NCBI GenBank assembly: GCA_041946675.1
Contig: JBHGAU010000064.1
Coordinates: 1-17,815 of the forward strand
Origin: CAWBKV01 sp041946675
Lineage (GTDB): Archaea; Halobacteriota; Methanosarcinia; Methanotrichales; Methanotrichaceae
Reading direction: 5' to 3'
Length of the DNA stretch: 17,815 nucleotides
Shown: in pieces, positions 1 through 7,369 of the stretch
Numbering within the stretch: the first letter of the stretch is position 1
Layout of the letters: every line of letters starts with the position of its first letter
The notes under the pieces: model-generated
Told to the model about the DNA's origin: nothing
Database searches by the model: none
Seen by the model: only the letters and a program-made list of their open reading frames with translations
Translations under genes and position numbers: made by a program

Positions 1-1
1 C

Positions 2-154
2 GATACTAACTCCGGGACGTCATTCGCTGGTATTTCCGCAGTCGGCCCAGTAACCCTCGGTAGCGGGCGTCTGTACCGCATTTGGGTTGTCTCATGGTCA
101 CAGGTAGACTTTTGTCAATATCCTACCATAAGGACCTATCAACGCGGCCTGTAG
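2..154 (+). other. Left-edge open frame, unassigned
   Basis: An open frame of 50 codons enters from the left edge and ends at TAG (152-154). I do not recognise the translation (it contains GPVTLGSGRLYRIW), and it may be the 3' end of a gene or chance. The rest of 1-246 shows no convincing gene on either strand; all three minus frames are interrupted by stops. Confidence 0.15.
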
Positions 155-246
155 TCCCGAAATTGCATATCGGCATTCACAGCAAACAAATGTTTAGGCT
201 CGTGCCAATCTACCTAAAGGGACATCATTAAAACACATTCATTTGC

Positions 247-253
247 TATAAAG
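247..253 (+). promoter_or_regulatory. Candidate TATA box for ppaC
   Basis: TATAAAG lies in an AT-rich stretch upstream of the pyrophosphatase gene. An archaeal TATA box here predicts transcription starting near 275. That would give either a leader of about 80 nt to the preferred TTG start at 354 or a leaderless transcript starting at the ATG at 279. Confidence 0.35.
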
Positions 254-353
254 TTTTCGTGCCAGATCCATTATCTTTATGCTCAGGCTGCAAGCCAAAA
301 CCCTAGTAAGCTTTAAGTCAAAGTTCCACATTATCAATGCTGAGGTGCTTCAT

Positions 354-1289
354 TTGGCAGACAAGATTTACGTTGTCGGACATAAAAGCCCGGATACAGA
401 TTCTGTAACATCCGCTATAACCTATGCGAACCTTAAGAATGCGATTGGAATGAAAGAGGCAGTCCCAGCAGCTGCAGGCGATATAAATAATGAGACAAAA
501 TTCCTGCTGGACTTCTTCAAGGTCCCTGCACCTGAAAAGCTCACAGATGCAACGGATAAGAAAGTCATCCTTGTAGACCACAACGAGATGGGCCAGGCAG
601 TCGATAAGCTCAATGAGGAGAATATAGTTGAGATCGTTGACCACCACAAGATTGGAGGAATAAAGACAGGCAAGCCCATCTACTTCCTGAATGAGCCCGT
701 GGGCGCCACAGGCGGAATTATCGCGAAGCTATATGAGGCGAATAATGTCAAGATCAGCAAGGAAATGGCCGGCCTCATGATGGCAGCCATCCTGAGCGAT
801 ACAGTCCTATTCAAGTCGCCGACATGCACTCCAAGCGATAAGGCAGCTGTAGATAAGCTCTCCAAGATCGCGGGTGTAGATCCGATGAAGTTCGGCATGG
901 ATATGCTCAAGGCCAAGAGCGATATCTCCTCGAAGAGCGCAAAGGATATCCTCCTGGGCGACTTCAAGAAGTTCGACTTCTCCGGCACAAAGGCCGGCGT
1001 CGGCCAGATCGAGGTAATGGATCTGAAGGATCTCCAGCCAAAGAGGGCTGCAATCCTTGATGAAATGAACAAGATGAAGGATGCCGAGAAGCTCGACATG
1101 ATAGTGCTCATGCTGACCGATGTTATCAAAGAGGGGAGCGATATCCTGTTCGTTGGAAACGACAAGGCTGCAAAGGGCTTCGAGAAGGCATTTGGCGGCA
1201 AGATCTCGAACAACTCCATTTACAAGGAGAAGGTTCTCTCCAGGAAGAAGCAGGTTATACCGCCGCTTGAGGGCGCGTTCAAGCAGTAA
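354..1289 (+). CDS. ppaC: Manganese-dependent inorganic pyrophosphatase (family II, DHH)
   Basis: Cytosolic family II pyrophosphatase, which hydrolyses pyrophosphate to two phosphates and pulls biosynthetic reactions forward. The protein starts MADKIYVVGHKSPDTDS, the hallmark metal-binding N-terminus (His10, Asp14, Asp16). It then shows VDHNE, the DHH motif in VDHHKIGG, and SDTVLFKSPT, all ligands of the DHH domain. The C-terminal DHHA2 domain ends with the substrate-binding SRKKQVIPPL. I chose TTG at 354 because GAGGTG (342-347) sits 6 nt upstream and the family normally begins a few residues before the HKSPDTD motif; this gives 311 aa, the usual size. The frame also extends to an ATG at 279, which would add 25 residues (MLRLQAKTLVSF...) and could be a leaderless start, but that extension is atypical. 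The gene is monocistronic and convergent with tiaS. Confidence 0.93.
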   Translation: MADKIYVVGHKSPDTDSVTSAITYANLKNAIGMKEAVPAAAGDINNETKFLLDFFKVPAPEKLTDATDKKVILVDHNEMGQAVDKLNEENIVEIVDHHKIGGIKTGKPIYFLNEPVGATGGIIAKLYEANNVKISKEMAGLMMAAILSDTVLFKSPTCTPSDKAAVDKLSKIAGVDPMKFGMDMLKAKSDISSKSAKDILLGDFKKFDFSGTKAGVGQIEVMDLKDLQPKRAAILDEMNKMKDAEKLDMIVLMLTDVIKEGSDILFVGNDKAAKGFEKAFGGKISNNSIYKEKVLSRKKQVIPPLEGAFKQ

Positions 1290-1300
1290 GCAAAACTAGT

Positions 1301-1328
1301 GGGTGGATTACCACCCCTATACTATTTT
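1301..1328. terminator. Hairpin between convergent ppaC and tiaS
   Basis: GGGTGG-ATTA-CCACCC (1301-1316) forms a 6-bp stem with a 4-nt loop, 12 nt after the ppaC stop. It is followed by a T-rich run (ACTATTTTC) on the plus strand. On the minus strand the hairpin is followed by CTAGTTTTGC. It could therefore end transcripts from both convergent genes. Confidence 0.5.
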
Positions 1329-1344
1329 CAAAATCTTCTTTGAA

Positions 1345-2589
1345 TCATCTGCTGGGATGCACATTTTCGCCAGCCACTCTCACCAGAGGCTTCGCCAGAT
1401 GTCTTCGGGCGCAGGGCGGCACCTCATAAAAGCCGGCTTCCAGCTCACGCGGCAGTGATTTATGCTGGCAGCATTCCGCTTTTGTTTTACAGCGCTTGCA
1501 TCTGTAACCCTGACCCTTTCCTGCCGATTCCATTCGCCTGCCGCATGACGGGCAGTTGGGCGCGGCCAAAATCTTCTGTTCTGCTAGACAGAGAATATTC
1601 AACTTCTCCAAATTGAGCGTCCCATCTCGTATAGCGCCGTATACTTCGACTTCATCTCCCGGAATCAGCTGCTTGATGACTGCCCTGAAGTTCTTCGTGG
1701 GCTCGAAGGCTGCACAGTTTAGCACACTGCCGTTTTCAAGGCTGAAGAAGAGATGGCCGCCTTTGATTGCCTTGGGCGTCGAGGATATCCGGCCCCGCAG
1801 ACAGTAGCTCTGGTTATCCCTGACGTGAGATATCTCACCCTGCTGAATATGTGCATCGGTGCCCTGATTGGTTATGTAAAGAACTCTATGCTCAAGGGGC
1901 TCGGATTTTATATTCTGAAATGCAAGCTCTATTGCATCGATATCTTCCCCACGTATACCGAAGAGAACTGGATCTCCTGAGTGAGGCGCAAAAACAATTC
2001 GGTCGTTGTGATAATCAACGGTATCCCAGGTCTTCGGATACGTAAGAGCGTCCGCCTTCCAGACAGAGTCAGAATCGATCTGCCTCGGCGTACCCCAGCG
2101 GCTTCGCTCTCTGTAGGCCACAAGCTCGTAAGTATGATCCTCAAGATCAGCGCCTATGGCGGCCAATGCGCCGATCAGCCCCCGTCCCTTCTTGAGGCCA
2201 CGATACCATATTCCATCGGAATCCAAAATCTCTCGCGCTTCCTGAATCTCCAGAATCTCGGTAACAGCTCTTCTATAAAACCGCTTTAAATCCTCAGAAA
2301 TACTATCGGCTGCAATTAAGCCTGGATTGGTATTTGCTCCTGAGAGGTCTGAGAACTCCAGAACCGTCCTCAGAGCAATATCTTTGACCTTATCCGGCCT
2401 TTCCGTCTCGATCTCAAATGCTATGGCGGCGTTGCCGCGGGTTTTATACTGAACACAAGGGTTCAGACGTATCAGCTTCGGCAAGCCCTTTAATGTCCCC
2501 AGGCCGCGAAGTCTGTCTATGAGTACGGCTGCAAGATAGGTGGTGCACAGTCCCTTCTCAGAATCGGTATCATCAATTCCAATGAACAT
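1345..2589 (-). CDS. tiaS: tRNA(Ile2) 2-agmatinylcytidine synthetase TiaS
   Basis: ATP-dependent enzyme that joins agmatine to C34 of the archaeal tRNA-Ile(CAU) so that it reads AUA codons. The N-terminus MFIGIDDTDS followed by KGLCTTYLA is the TiaS signature. GYRCKRCKTK and CPSCGRRM near the C-terminus form a zinc ribbon (Cys346, 349, 364, 367). An OB-fold-like stretch (around CLRGRISSTPKAIKGGHLFF) precedes it, giving the expected order: kinase-like domains, OB fold, zinc ribbon. The frame extends two codons upstream to a TTG, but I place the start at the ATG at 2589, so the protein has 414 residues. A TATA-like element on the minus strand (2613-2625) lies about 30 nt upstream, so the transcript is probably leaderless. 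The gene is divergent from the adjacent COG1395-type regulator. Confidence 0.93.
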   Translation of the reverse strand: MFIGIDDTDSEKGLCTTYLAAVLIDRLRGLGTLKGLPKLIRLNPCVQYKTRGNAAIAFEIETERPDKVKDIALRTVLEFSDLSGANTNPGLIAADSISEDLKRFYRRAVTEILEIQEAREILDSDGIWYRGLKKGRGLIGALAAIGADLEDHTYELVAYRERSRWGTPRQIDSDSVWKADALTYPKTWDTVDYHNDRIVFAPHSGDPVLFGIRGEDIDAIELAFQNIKSEPLEHRVLYITNQGTDAHIQQGEISHVRDNQSYCLRGRISSTPKAIKGGHLFFSLENGSVLNCAAFEPTKNFRAVIKQLIPGDEVEVYGAIRDGTLNLEKLNILCLAEQKILAAPNCPSCGRRMESAGKGQGYRCKRCKTKAECCQHKSLPRELEAGFYEVPPCARRHLAKPLVRVAGENVHPSR

Positions 2590-2594
2590 GGTCA

Positions 2595-2625
2595 ACCTTA
2601 AATAGCGGTCAGATTAAGATATATA
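2595..2625. promoter_or_regulatory. Overlapping divergent core promoters, tiaS and HTH regulator
   Basis: Only 36 bp separate the two divergent start codons. On the plus strand CTTAAATAG (about 2597-2605) lies about 26 nt before the ATG at 2626. On the minus strand TATATATCTTAAT (2625-2613) lies about 30 nt before the tiaS ATG at 2589. Each TATA element thus sits close to the other gene's start, and both transcripts would be leaderless. Confidence 0.5.
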
Positions 2626-3558
2626 ATGATGGATAAGGATCTTCTGGCCACGCATGTGGCGGAGGTTCTGAAAAAGGCCGGGTTCGCCATATCCGACCGC
2701 TGCTACCTCCGGCCCAGGAGCTTTGACCTAGCTGCTAGAAAAGGAGAGCTATTTGTTTTGCTCAAGATTCTCTCCAATATCGACGGCCTGAATGAGAGGA
2801 CTGCATTAGAGGTACGTCGCCTTGCCCATCATCTCCTGGGGCAACCTCTTCTGGTGGGCGAGAAGACACGCGATCAGGATCTCGAGCGAGGTGCGGTTTA
2901 TTTCAGATACGGAATACCTACAGTAAGCCTGCCTACGCTTGCAGATTGCCTTCTTGAAGGGCTGTTGCCGTTGGTCTATGCAGCACACGGCGGCCTTTAC
3001 GTCCGAATAGACGGCACCAGGATAAGGCAGCTTAGACTTGATCGAGGTATTTCCTTAGGTGCTCTTGCATCTGAACTGGGGGTGTCCAGACGCACAGTCT
3101 CAAAGTACGAGACAGAGAATATGGATACATCCGTTGATATCGCGATCATGCTTGAGGAGATATTCGAGCAGGAGCTTATCCGACCTGTGGAACTTTTCCA
3201 ATCAGCCAGCATAGAGGATCAGCCGGAGCAGATTACGGATAACGTGCTCAAACTGCTTTCCGAGATCGGCTTTAGCGTGGTCCCTGCAACTCAAGCGCCC
3301 TTCAATGCGATAAGCAGAGATGAGAATCTTACCGTTCTTACAGGAGTGAGCAAATTTACACAAAGCATGCTCAAGAAGGCACGCCTCATGAGCAGCCTTT
3401 CCTCTGTATCACGAACTCATTCGGCAGTTATAGTTGAGGGTGAATCGAAGATAGAGCGTATCGAGGAGACTGCAATCATCGAGAAAAGGGAGCTTGAATC
3501 GATCTGCGATCCCTATGAGTTCGAGGATCTAATGCTCGAAAAACAGAAAACTCATTAG
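2626..3558 (+). CDS. Archaeal HTH-type transcriptional regulator (COG1395-like)
   Basis: Putative cytosolic DNA-binding regulator of 310 aa. Residues about 1-120 form an alpha/beta N-terminal domain of the archaeal COG1395 type (SFDLAARKGELFVLLKILSN). Residues about 132-185 are a Cro/C1-type helix-turn-helix: RIRQLRLDRGISLGALASEL, then GVSRRTVSKYE as the recognition helix. The remaining 120 residues form a C-terminal domain without recognised motifs. This size and domain order match the 'putative HTH-type transcriptional regulatory protein' family of methanogens, whose targets I do not know. The start is one of two adjacent ATGs (2626 or 2629) with no Shine-Dalgarno sequence, consistent with a leaderless transcript. 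It shares a divergent promoter region with tiaS, so autoregulation could affect both genes (inference). Confidence 0.85.
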   Translation: MMDKDLLATHVAEVLKKAGFAISDRCYLRPRSFDLAARKGELFVLLKILSNIDGLNERTALEVRRLAHHLLGQPLLVGEKTRDQDLERGAVYFRYGIPTVSLPTLADCLLEGLLPLVYAAHGGLYVRIDGTRIRQLRLDRGISLGALASELGVSRRTVSKYETENMDTSVDIAIMLEEIFEQELIRPVELFQSASIEDQPEQITDNVLKLLSEIGFSVVPATQAPFNAISRDENLTVLTGVSKFTQSMLKKARLMSSLSSVSRTHSAVIVEGESKIERIEETAIIEKRELESICDPYEFEDLMLEKQKTH

Positions 3559-3701
3559 GGTTTTGAATCCATTTTGATCCTGTATTCATCTTAAGCTTTC
3601 ATCAATAGAGAGCATTCAGCAATTATGTTAACCATTATAGCATGCAAACTGAAAGGGATTAACTTCATCTGCTGGACGCTTCACTGATACTGCGGGTAAT
3701 T

Positions 3702-4664
3702 ATGAGATCGCTTATGGATAGAATACTTGAGTCTGGCAGAGTCTTCGTCTTCGGTGTAGCAGGAGATAGCGGCTCCGGCAAGACGACGCTATCAAGCGGC
3801 ATAAGGAGGATCCTTGGAGAAAATATGGTTGCTTCATTCTCCATGGATGATTATCACAGCCTTGACAGGCAGCAGCGCAAGGAGCTGGGCATAACGCCTC
3901 TAAACCCTGCGGCAAATCACCTTGACCTCCTGGCAGATCACCTGGAGGCGCTCAAGAAGGGTGAACGCATAGATAAGCCCGTATATGATCATAGCAATGG
4001 TCAAATAAAGGGCACAGTGCCGTTCGGCCCCGCGCCCGTGGTCATAATAGAGGGACTACATCCATTCTATACAGAGAGGCTTCGAAAGCTCATAGATTTC
4101 AAAATATTCGTAGATCCATCCAGACAGGTAAAGCGGCTCTGGAAGATACGCAGAGATGTGTGCGATCGCGGCTATGATCGCGAGCAGGTGATGAGAGAAA
4201 TACTCCAGCGCGAGCCGGACTACAAGCTCTATATCGATATCCAGAAGATCTATGCCGAGATTGTAGTTAAGATACAGGAGTCGAGATTCAATCCTCCACT
4301 TGCTATGGCTGAGCCCAGACAGGAACTATACTCAGTAAGGCTGATACAGCAGATGCTTGATCTGCCCTTATCCAAGGTCGATCTGACAATTGATCTGAGC
4401 AAAATATTGAGGTCATCGGAGCATGAGTTTTCACTTCAGTTCGAGCGCGATGATTACTACGGAAAAAGAGTTGGCGTCATGACCATCGATGGCGAGATCC
4501 ACCAGTCAATGGTCGAGGAGCTCGAGAGGAAGCTTGGCGATAGTCTCGACACCAGTGCGGCAATAAGCGATAGAAGCCAGGAGTATGTAAATTCGATAGG
4601 CGTTGCCCAGCTCATACTGACCTGGAGATGTGTGGAGAAGCTGGATTCTCTCCTTGGTTCCTGA
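3702..4664 (+). CDS. prk: Phosphoribulokinase (archaeal type)
   Basis: Cytosolic P-loop kinase that converts ribulose 5-phosphate to ribulose 1,5-bisphosphate using ATP. The Walker A motif GDSGSGKT is at residues 21-28, FSMDDYH follows at 46-52, KPVYDHSNG at 92-100, and the Walker B-like VIIEGLHPFY at 114-123. The arginine-rich KRLWKIRRDVCDRGY (about 144-158) is typical of phosphoribulokinase rather than uridine kinase. The 320-aa length fits archaeal PRK. In methanogens such as Methanospirillum this enzyme works with RuBisCO in the reductive hexulose-phosphate pathway; no RuBisCO gene is in this window. A weak TATA candidate, ATTATAG, is at 3634-3640, and a weak purine-rich GCGGGT precedes the ATG. 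The stop codon is separated by one base from the stop of the convergent winged-helix gene. Uridine kinase-like function is the main alternative. Confidence 0.85.
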   Translation: MRSLMDRILESGRVFVFGVAGDSGSGKTTLSSGIRRILGENMVASFSMDDYHSLDRQQRKELGITPLNPAANHLDLLADHLEALKKGERIDKPVYDHSNGQIKGTVPFGPAPVVIIEGLHPFYTERLRKLIDFKIFVDPSRQVKRLWKIRRDVCDRGYDREQVMREILQREPDYKLYIDIQKIYAEIVVKIQESRFNPPLAMAEPRQELYSVRLIQQMLDLPLSKVDLTIDLSKILRSSEHEFSLQFERDDYYGKRVGVMTIDGEIHQSMVEELERKLGDSLDTSAAISDRSQEYVNSIGVAQLILTWRCVEKLDSLLGS

Positions 4665-4665
4665 G

Positions 4666-4920
4666 TCAGCCTCTTTTCTTCATCTCCTTTTCAATCTCCA
4701 TGCCAAACTCGGTCAGGCCCCAGCTTCCATCCTTTTCAGATACCATCTGCCTCTGGGATAGATCATCAAGGACTTTCTTCACGCCCTGGAGAGGAAAATG
4801 TTCAAACTTTGCAATCTTCTCTGGCGTCATCCTCCCCTTCGATCCGAGAATCTGCATAACTCTCTCACGCTGCTTGTTGCCCATTATGAAGCCTATGTTG
4901 GCTGCTATATCCTCTTCCAT
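4666..4920 (-). CDS. Small winged-helix transcriptional regulator
   Basis: An 84-aa protein starting MEEDIAANIGFIMGNKQRER. It looks like a compact archaeal winged-helix DNA-binding protein: residues 16-30 form helix 1, about 31-60 the helix-turn-helix (MTPEKIAKFEHFPLQGVKKV then LDDLSQRQMV), and about 60-75 the wing (SEKDGSWGLTEFG). I place the start at 4920 because the helix-turn-helix fold begins here, GGGAG lies about 8 nt upstream, and the upstream continuation of the frame runs into the SRP RNA gene and reads as low-quality sequence. Its target is unknown. It is divergent from the SRP RNA (56 bp between starts) and convergent with phosphoribulokinase, with one base between stop codons. 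Confidence 0.8.
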   Translation of the reverse strand: MEEDIAANIGFIMGNKQRERVMQILGSKGRMTPEKIAKFEHFPLQGVKKVLDDLSQRQMVSEKDGSWGLTEFGMEIEKEMKKRG

Positions 4921-4944
4921 AAAATTTGCTCCCACATTTCCCGT

Positions 4945-4957
4945 TAGATTTATTGCT
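4945..4957 (+). promoter_or_regulatory. TATA-like element for SRP RNA
   Basis: AGATTTATTGC is centred about 26 nt before the predicted 5' end of the SRP RNA (4977), the expected distance for an archaeal TATA box. It lies inside the 56-bp gap between the RNA and the divergent winged-helix gene. Confidence 0.4.
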
Positions 4958-4976
4958 ATCGAACTCAATGTTAAAG

Positions 4977-5294
4977 ATGGCGGGCAGTCTGGGTGGTTCG
5001 GCGTCACCTGTAACCCGAAATCGTCGATAAGCGGGAGGCTAAGCTTGCGGAAGACTCTAAGCGCTGTGTGCTCAGTCCAGCTGCAGACAATGATTCTCCG
5101 TCCTGTAGGGATAGCACCGGCCCGCGGGTCTGCCTGAAGGCAGATCTGCACGGCCATAATTGCAGGAACCGGTCCAGGCCCGGAAGGGAGCAGACCTACT
5201 GCGGGTAACTGTCGCTTGCAGGTGTTAGGGGAGGAGGATGCAACAGGGTTAACTGGCATGTGGCGCTGCTGGCGACCGCTGGCGTGCCCGCCAT
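4977..5294 (+). ncRNA. ffs: Archaeal signal recognition particle 7S RNA
   Basis: RNA scaffold of the signal recognition particle, which binds SRP19 and SRP54 and targets nascent exported proteins to the membrane. The apical helix 8 is unmistakable: GGTCCAGGCCCGGAAGGGAG (5171-5190) followed by CAGACC, with a GGAA tetraloop at 5182-5185 and the CAGG/AGCAG internal loop that binds SRP54. The 5' domain has GGTTCGGCGTCACCTGTAAC (4995-5014) including the conserved TGTAAC, as in archaeal 7S RNA. The ends pair: ATGGCGGGC at 4977-4985 with GCCCGCCAT at 5286-5294, which defines helix 1 and a length of 318 nt, normal for Archaea. A T-rich run follows the 3' end (TTTGATCTTTATT). No tRNA or protein gene is needed to explain this stretch. 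Confidence 0.95.
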
Positions 5295-5468
5295 TTGATC
5301 TTTATTATGTTAGTGCTATCTTAGAAATTAATTTTCTTAGCTTCAGATTCTCTAAGACCTTAGGGGTCTCTTTGTACACAAAATCATGATGATTTATATA
5401 AATATAATATTATATCCGATAATCATATAAACAATAACGAAATGTCCGGCGACATGTGAGCAGCGTGT
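5295..5468. other. AT-rich intergenic region after SRP RNA
   Basis: No convincing gene. It holds a T-rich 3' flank of the SRP RNA and a short hairpin, AGACC-TTAGG-GGTCT (5355-5369), followed by CTTTGT, which could be a terminator. A very AT-rich tract of overlapping TATA-like palindromes (TTTATATAAATATAATATTA, about 5393-5412) follows. A promoter there would face no recognised gene. Confidence 0.4.
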
Positions 5469-5624
5469 TTATTTTGGACTTCCTGTCTGAGGTTCGTCCA
5501 TTGTTGGGTTCGCCGCAATCTGCTTAATCTTATCATCTGTTTTGGGCTGTAATGACTTATTCTTTTTGGTTAAGCGTCTGTATTGACCTCTAAATTCTAG
5601 CGTTCGTCCGGGCTTATAGGACAT
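5469..5624 (-). CDS. Possible small basic protein, 51 aa
   Basis: An ATG-to-TAA frame encodes a basic, hydrophilic 51-aa product starting MSYKPGRTLEFRGQYRRLT and ending in a polar tail (MDEPQTGSPK). An in-frame TAG lies five codons before the ATG. I do not recognise a family. The amino-acid composition (KKNK, KTDDKIKQ) looks more like protein than like random translation of AT-rich DNA, but there is no Shine-Dalgarno sequence or clear TATA box. It could be a genuine small gene, or the surviving piece of a larger decayed one. The neighbouring antiporter is on the same strand and ends 232 bp upstream of it. Confidence 0.3.
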   Translation of the reverse strand: MSYKPGRTLEFRGQYRRLTKKNKSLQPKTDDKIKQIAANPTMDEPQTGSPK

Positions 5625-5855
5625 ATAAAAGAGTAATAGCTACTCGGAGGAGTACAAGTCGTCCAAAAGATCCTTTACTTTATCTCTCCTGATATTTAAA
5701 ACCCGTTGAGAAAAGCTCTATGACATGGAAAAAAGAGCCTGGGTTATGATTTCAGTCATCCTCAATTCTTAGGAAAATATTTAAGTTTAGGGTATTGCCC
5801 CTTTAAGCGTGCTGCATGTTGCTTTGGCTGCAATTCTTTATAAGATTTGGGCTTA
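5625..5855. other. Intergenic region without convincing gene
   Basis: There are TATA-like strings on the plus strand (GATATTTAAAAC near 5689-5700, AATATTTAAG near 5776-5785). Each is followed by a very short frame: one of 15 codons beginning MEKRAWVMISV and one of 16 codons beginning MLLWLQFFIRF. Both are too short to call; the first could be the vestigial start of a lost membrane protein. A GAGTA...TACTC inverted repeat lies near 5632-5646. Confidence 0.3.
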
Positions 5856-7316
5856 TTATTGGCTGATGGTTTGATCCAATTTTGATTGCAGAACATTCAG
5901 TGAATCTGCATTCGATAGCACTAATAAGATATCCTCCGGCTCAAGAATAGTTTTGCCTGATGGAATGAGCAGCTTATCATCTCTTTTAAGCACAATAATT
6001 AGAATATCATTAGGCAGCTCCAATTCAACTATCTGCTTGCCTCCAACAGCTGAGCCCTTTGGTATCTTAAGCTCCCTCAATTTTCCCTTAAGATCTGTTT
6101 GAATGTCGCATTTTGTAAGATATTCGGGCTCAGGGATAATAGGAGCATCTACTTTTAGAAACTTTGCCGCGAGAGGAATAGATGTCCCTTGGAAAAGGAC
6201 TGAGGTAATCACTATAAAAAATACTATATTGAATATGATATCCGCGTTCGGCAGCCTTGCCAGAAGAGGAATAGTTGCTAATATTATTGGGACTGCACCT
6301 CTGAGACCTACCCAGGATACCATCGCCTTTTCTCTTATCGGCATGTCTCCAAAGCGCAGCAAAATAAAGACGCTCAAAGGGCGCGCTATCAACATAAGAA
6401 AGGTGGAAATAAGCAGACCTGTCCAAGCTATTGGAACAAGATGTGAGGGGAACACAAGCAAACCCAGAGTTAAAAACATCACTATCTGCATAATCCAGGC
6501 CATGCCATCATGAAAGCCAATCAGGCTCTTCTTATGGATGAAGCTACTATTTCCTAGAGTAATTCCGGCAATATATACAGCCAAGAAACCACTACCGCCG
6601 AGAATTGCAGTTGCTCCGTAAGACAGAAGTACTAATGATATCGTCAAAGCGGGATAAAGGCCATCATATTCCAATCTTATGCGGTTTATGATAATGGTCA
6701 TTGCCCGGCCTGCCAAATATCCCATAATCGCTCCCAATGCCATCTGCTGGGCAAATGCTGGAATCATTTCAACTGGAGAATGGCTCGGATTTACCAGCAG
6801 GCTGGTAAGGCTCGATGTGAGGAAGATGGCCATAGGGTCATTACTGCCGGATTCAAGCTCCAGAAGAGGTTTTAGTTCCCCTTTCAAGCTGACTTGCTTT
6901 GATCTGAGGAGCGAAAAGACTGCAGCTGCATCAGTTGAAGAGATAATTGAGCCCAAAAGGAGCCCTTCTAACAGTGTGAGACCCAATATAGTGGCAGCAA
7001 ATAATCCGACTAAGACCGCTGTAAGCATTACTCCCAATGTGGCGAGGGTAATACCTTTTCCAAGAACAGGCTTAATATTGAGCCAATTTGTATCCAGCCC
7101 TCCAGCGAATAGGATAAAAATCAAGGCTATAATTCCCAGAGATTGAGCAAGCGAGGGATCATCAAAGTAAATACCACCAGGTCCTTCTGAGCCTGCAAGC
7201 ATGCCTATTAAAAGGAATATGAGCAGAGCTGGTATGCCAAGCCTGCTTGTAGCTTTGCTGGCAACAATGCTTAAAAGCAAAAGAATCGAAATGCCCAAAA
7301 GCTCATATTCGATCAT
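5856..7316 (-). CDS. Monovalent cation/proton antiporter, NhaP2-like, with TrkA_C domain
   Basis: Inner-membrane antiporter exchanging K+ or Na+ for protons. Residues about 1-385 form 12 or so hydrophobic helices typical of the CPA1/CPA2 Na+/H+ exchanger fold. The conserved STDAAAVFSLL (about 127-137) and ESGSNDPMAIF (about 155-165) carry the acidic residues that bind the ion. Residues about 404-484 are a TrkA_C/RCK_C domain (LKIPKGSAVGGKQIVELELP, then a PEDILLVL end), as in potassium/proton antiporters of the NhaP2/CvrA type. The additional CorC/HlyC-type domain of bacterial CvrA is absent, and 486 aa matches the shorter form. ATG at 7316 has no strong Shine-Dalgarno. Cation specificity cannot be read from the sequence. 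The promoter abuts the mobile-element remnants upstream. Confidence 0.88.
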   Translation of the reverse strand: MIEYELLGISILLLLSIVASKATSRLGIPALLIFLLIGMLAGSEGPGGIYFDDPSLAQSLGIIALIFILFAGGLDTNWLNIKPVLGKGITLATLGVMLTAVLVGLFAATILGLTLLEGLLLGSIISSTDAAAVFSLLRSKQVSLKGELKPLLELESGSNDPMAIFLTSSLTSLLVNPSHSPVEMIPAFAQQMALGAIMGYLAGRAMTIIINRIRLEYDGLYPALTISLVLLSYGATAILGGSGFLAVYIAGITLGNSSFIHKKSLIGFHDGMAWIMQIVMFLTLGLLVFPSHLVPIAWTGLLISTFLMLIARPLSVFILLRFGDMPIREKAMVSWVGLRGAVPIILATIPLLARLPNADIIFNIVFFIVITSVLFQGTSIPLAAKFLKVDAPIIPEPEYLTKCDIQTDLKGKLRELKIPKGSAVGGKQIVELELPNDILIIVLKRDDKLLIPSGKTILEPEDILLVLSNADSLNVLQSKLDQTISQ

Positions 7317-7355
7317 AAATGGAGTGAACCCCTGATGGTAGACAGGTAGTTAAGC

Positions 7356-7369
7356 AACAGTATTTAAAG
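7356..7369 (-). promoter_or_regulatory. Candidate TATA box for the antiporter
   Basis: On the minus strand GCTTTAAATACTGT lies about 40-53 nt before the antiporter ATG and predicts a start near 7335 with a leader of about 20 nt. It coincides with the last codons and TAA of the mobile-element remnant frame, so the current promoter may lie at the debris boundary. Confidence 0.35.

Noticed and set aside
680..1219. 179-codon minus-strand frame inside ppaC
   Set aside because: It is antisense to a well-supported gene, with a composition typical of shadow frames.
1981..2289. 102-codon plus-strand frame inside tiaS
   Set aside because: Shadow of tiaS with no family signal or ribosome-binding site.
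4921..5259. N-terminal 113-residue extension of the small winged-helix protein
   Set aside because: It lies on the antisense strand of the SRP RNA, reads as low-quality sequence, and a better start with a purine-rich site exists at 4920.
5295..5468. Possible replication origin, because of AT-rich palindromes
   Set aside because: No origin recognition box repeats and no orc1/cdc6 gene nearby.
5725..5866. Tiny plus-strand frames MEKRAWVMISV... and MLLWLQFFIRF...
   Set aside because: Only 15-16 codons each, with no ribosome-binding site; TATA-like sequences nearby are common in this AT-rich stretch.
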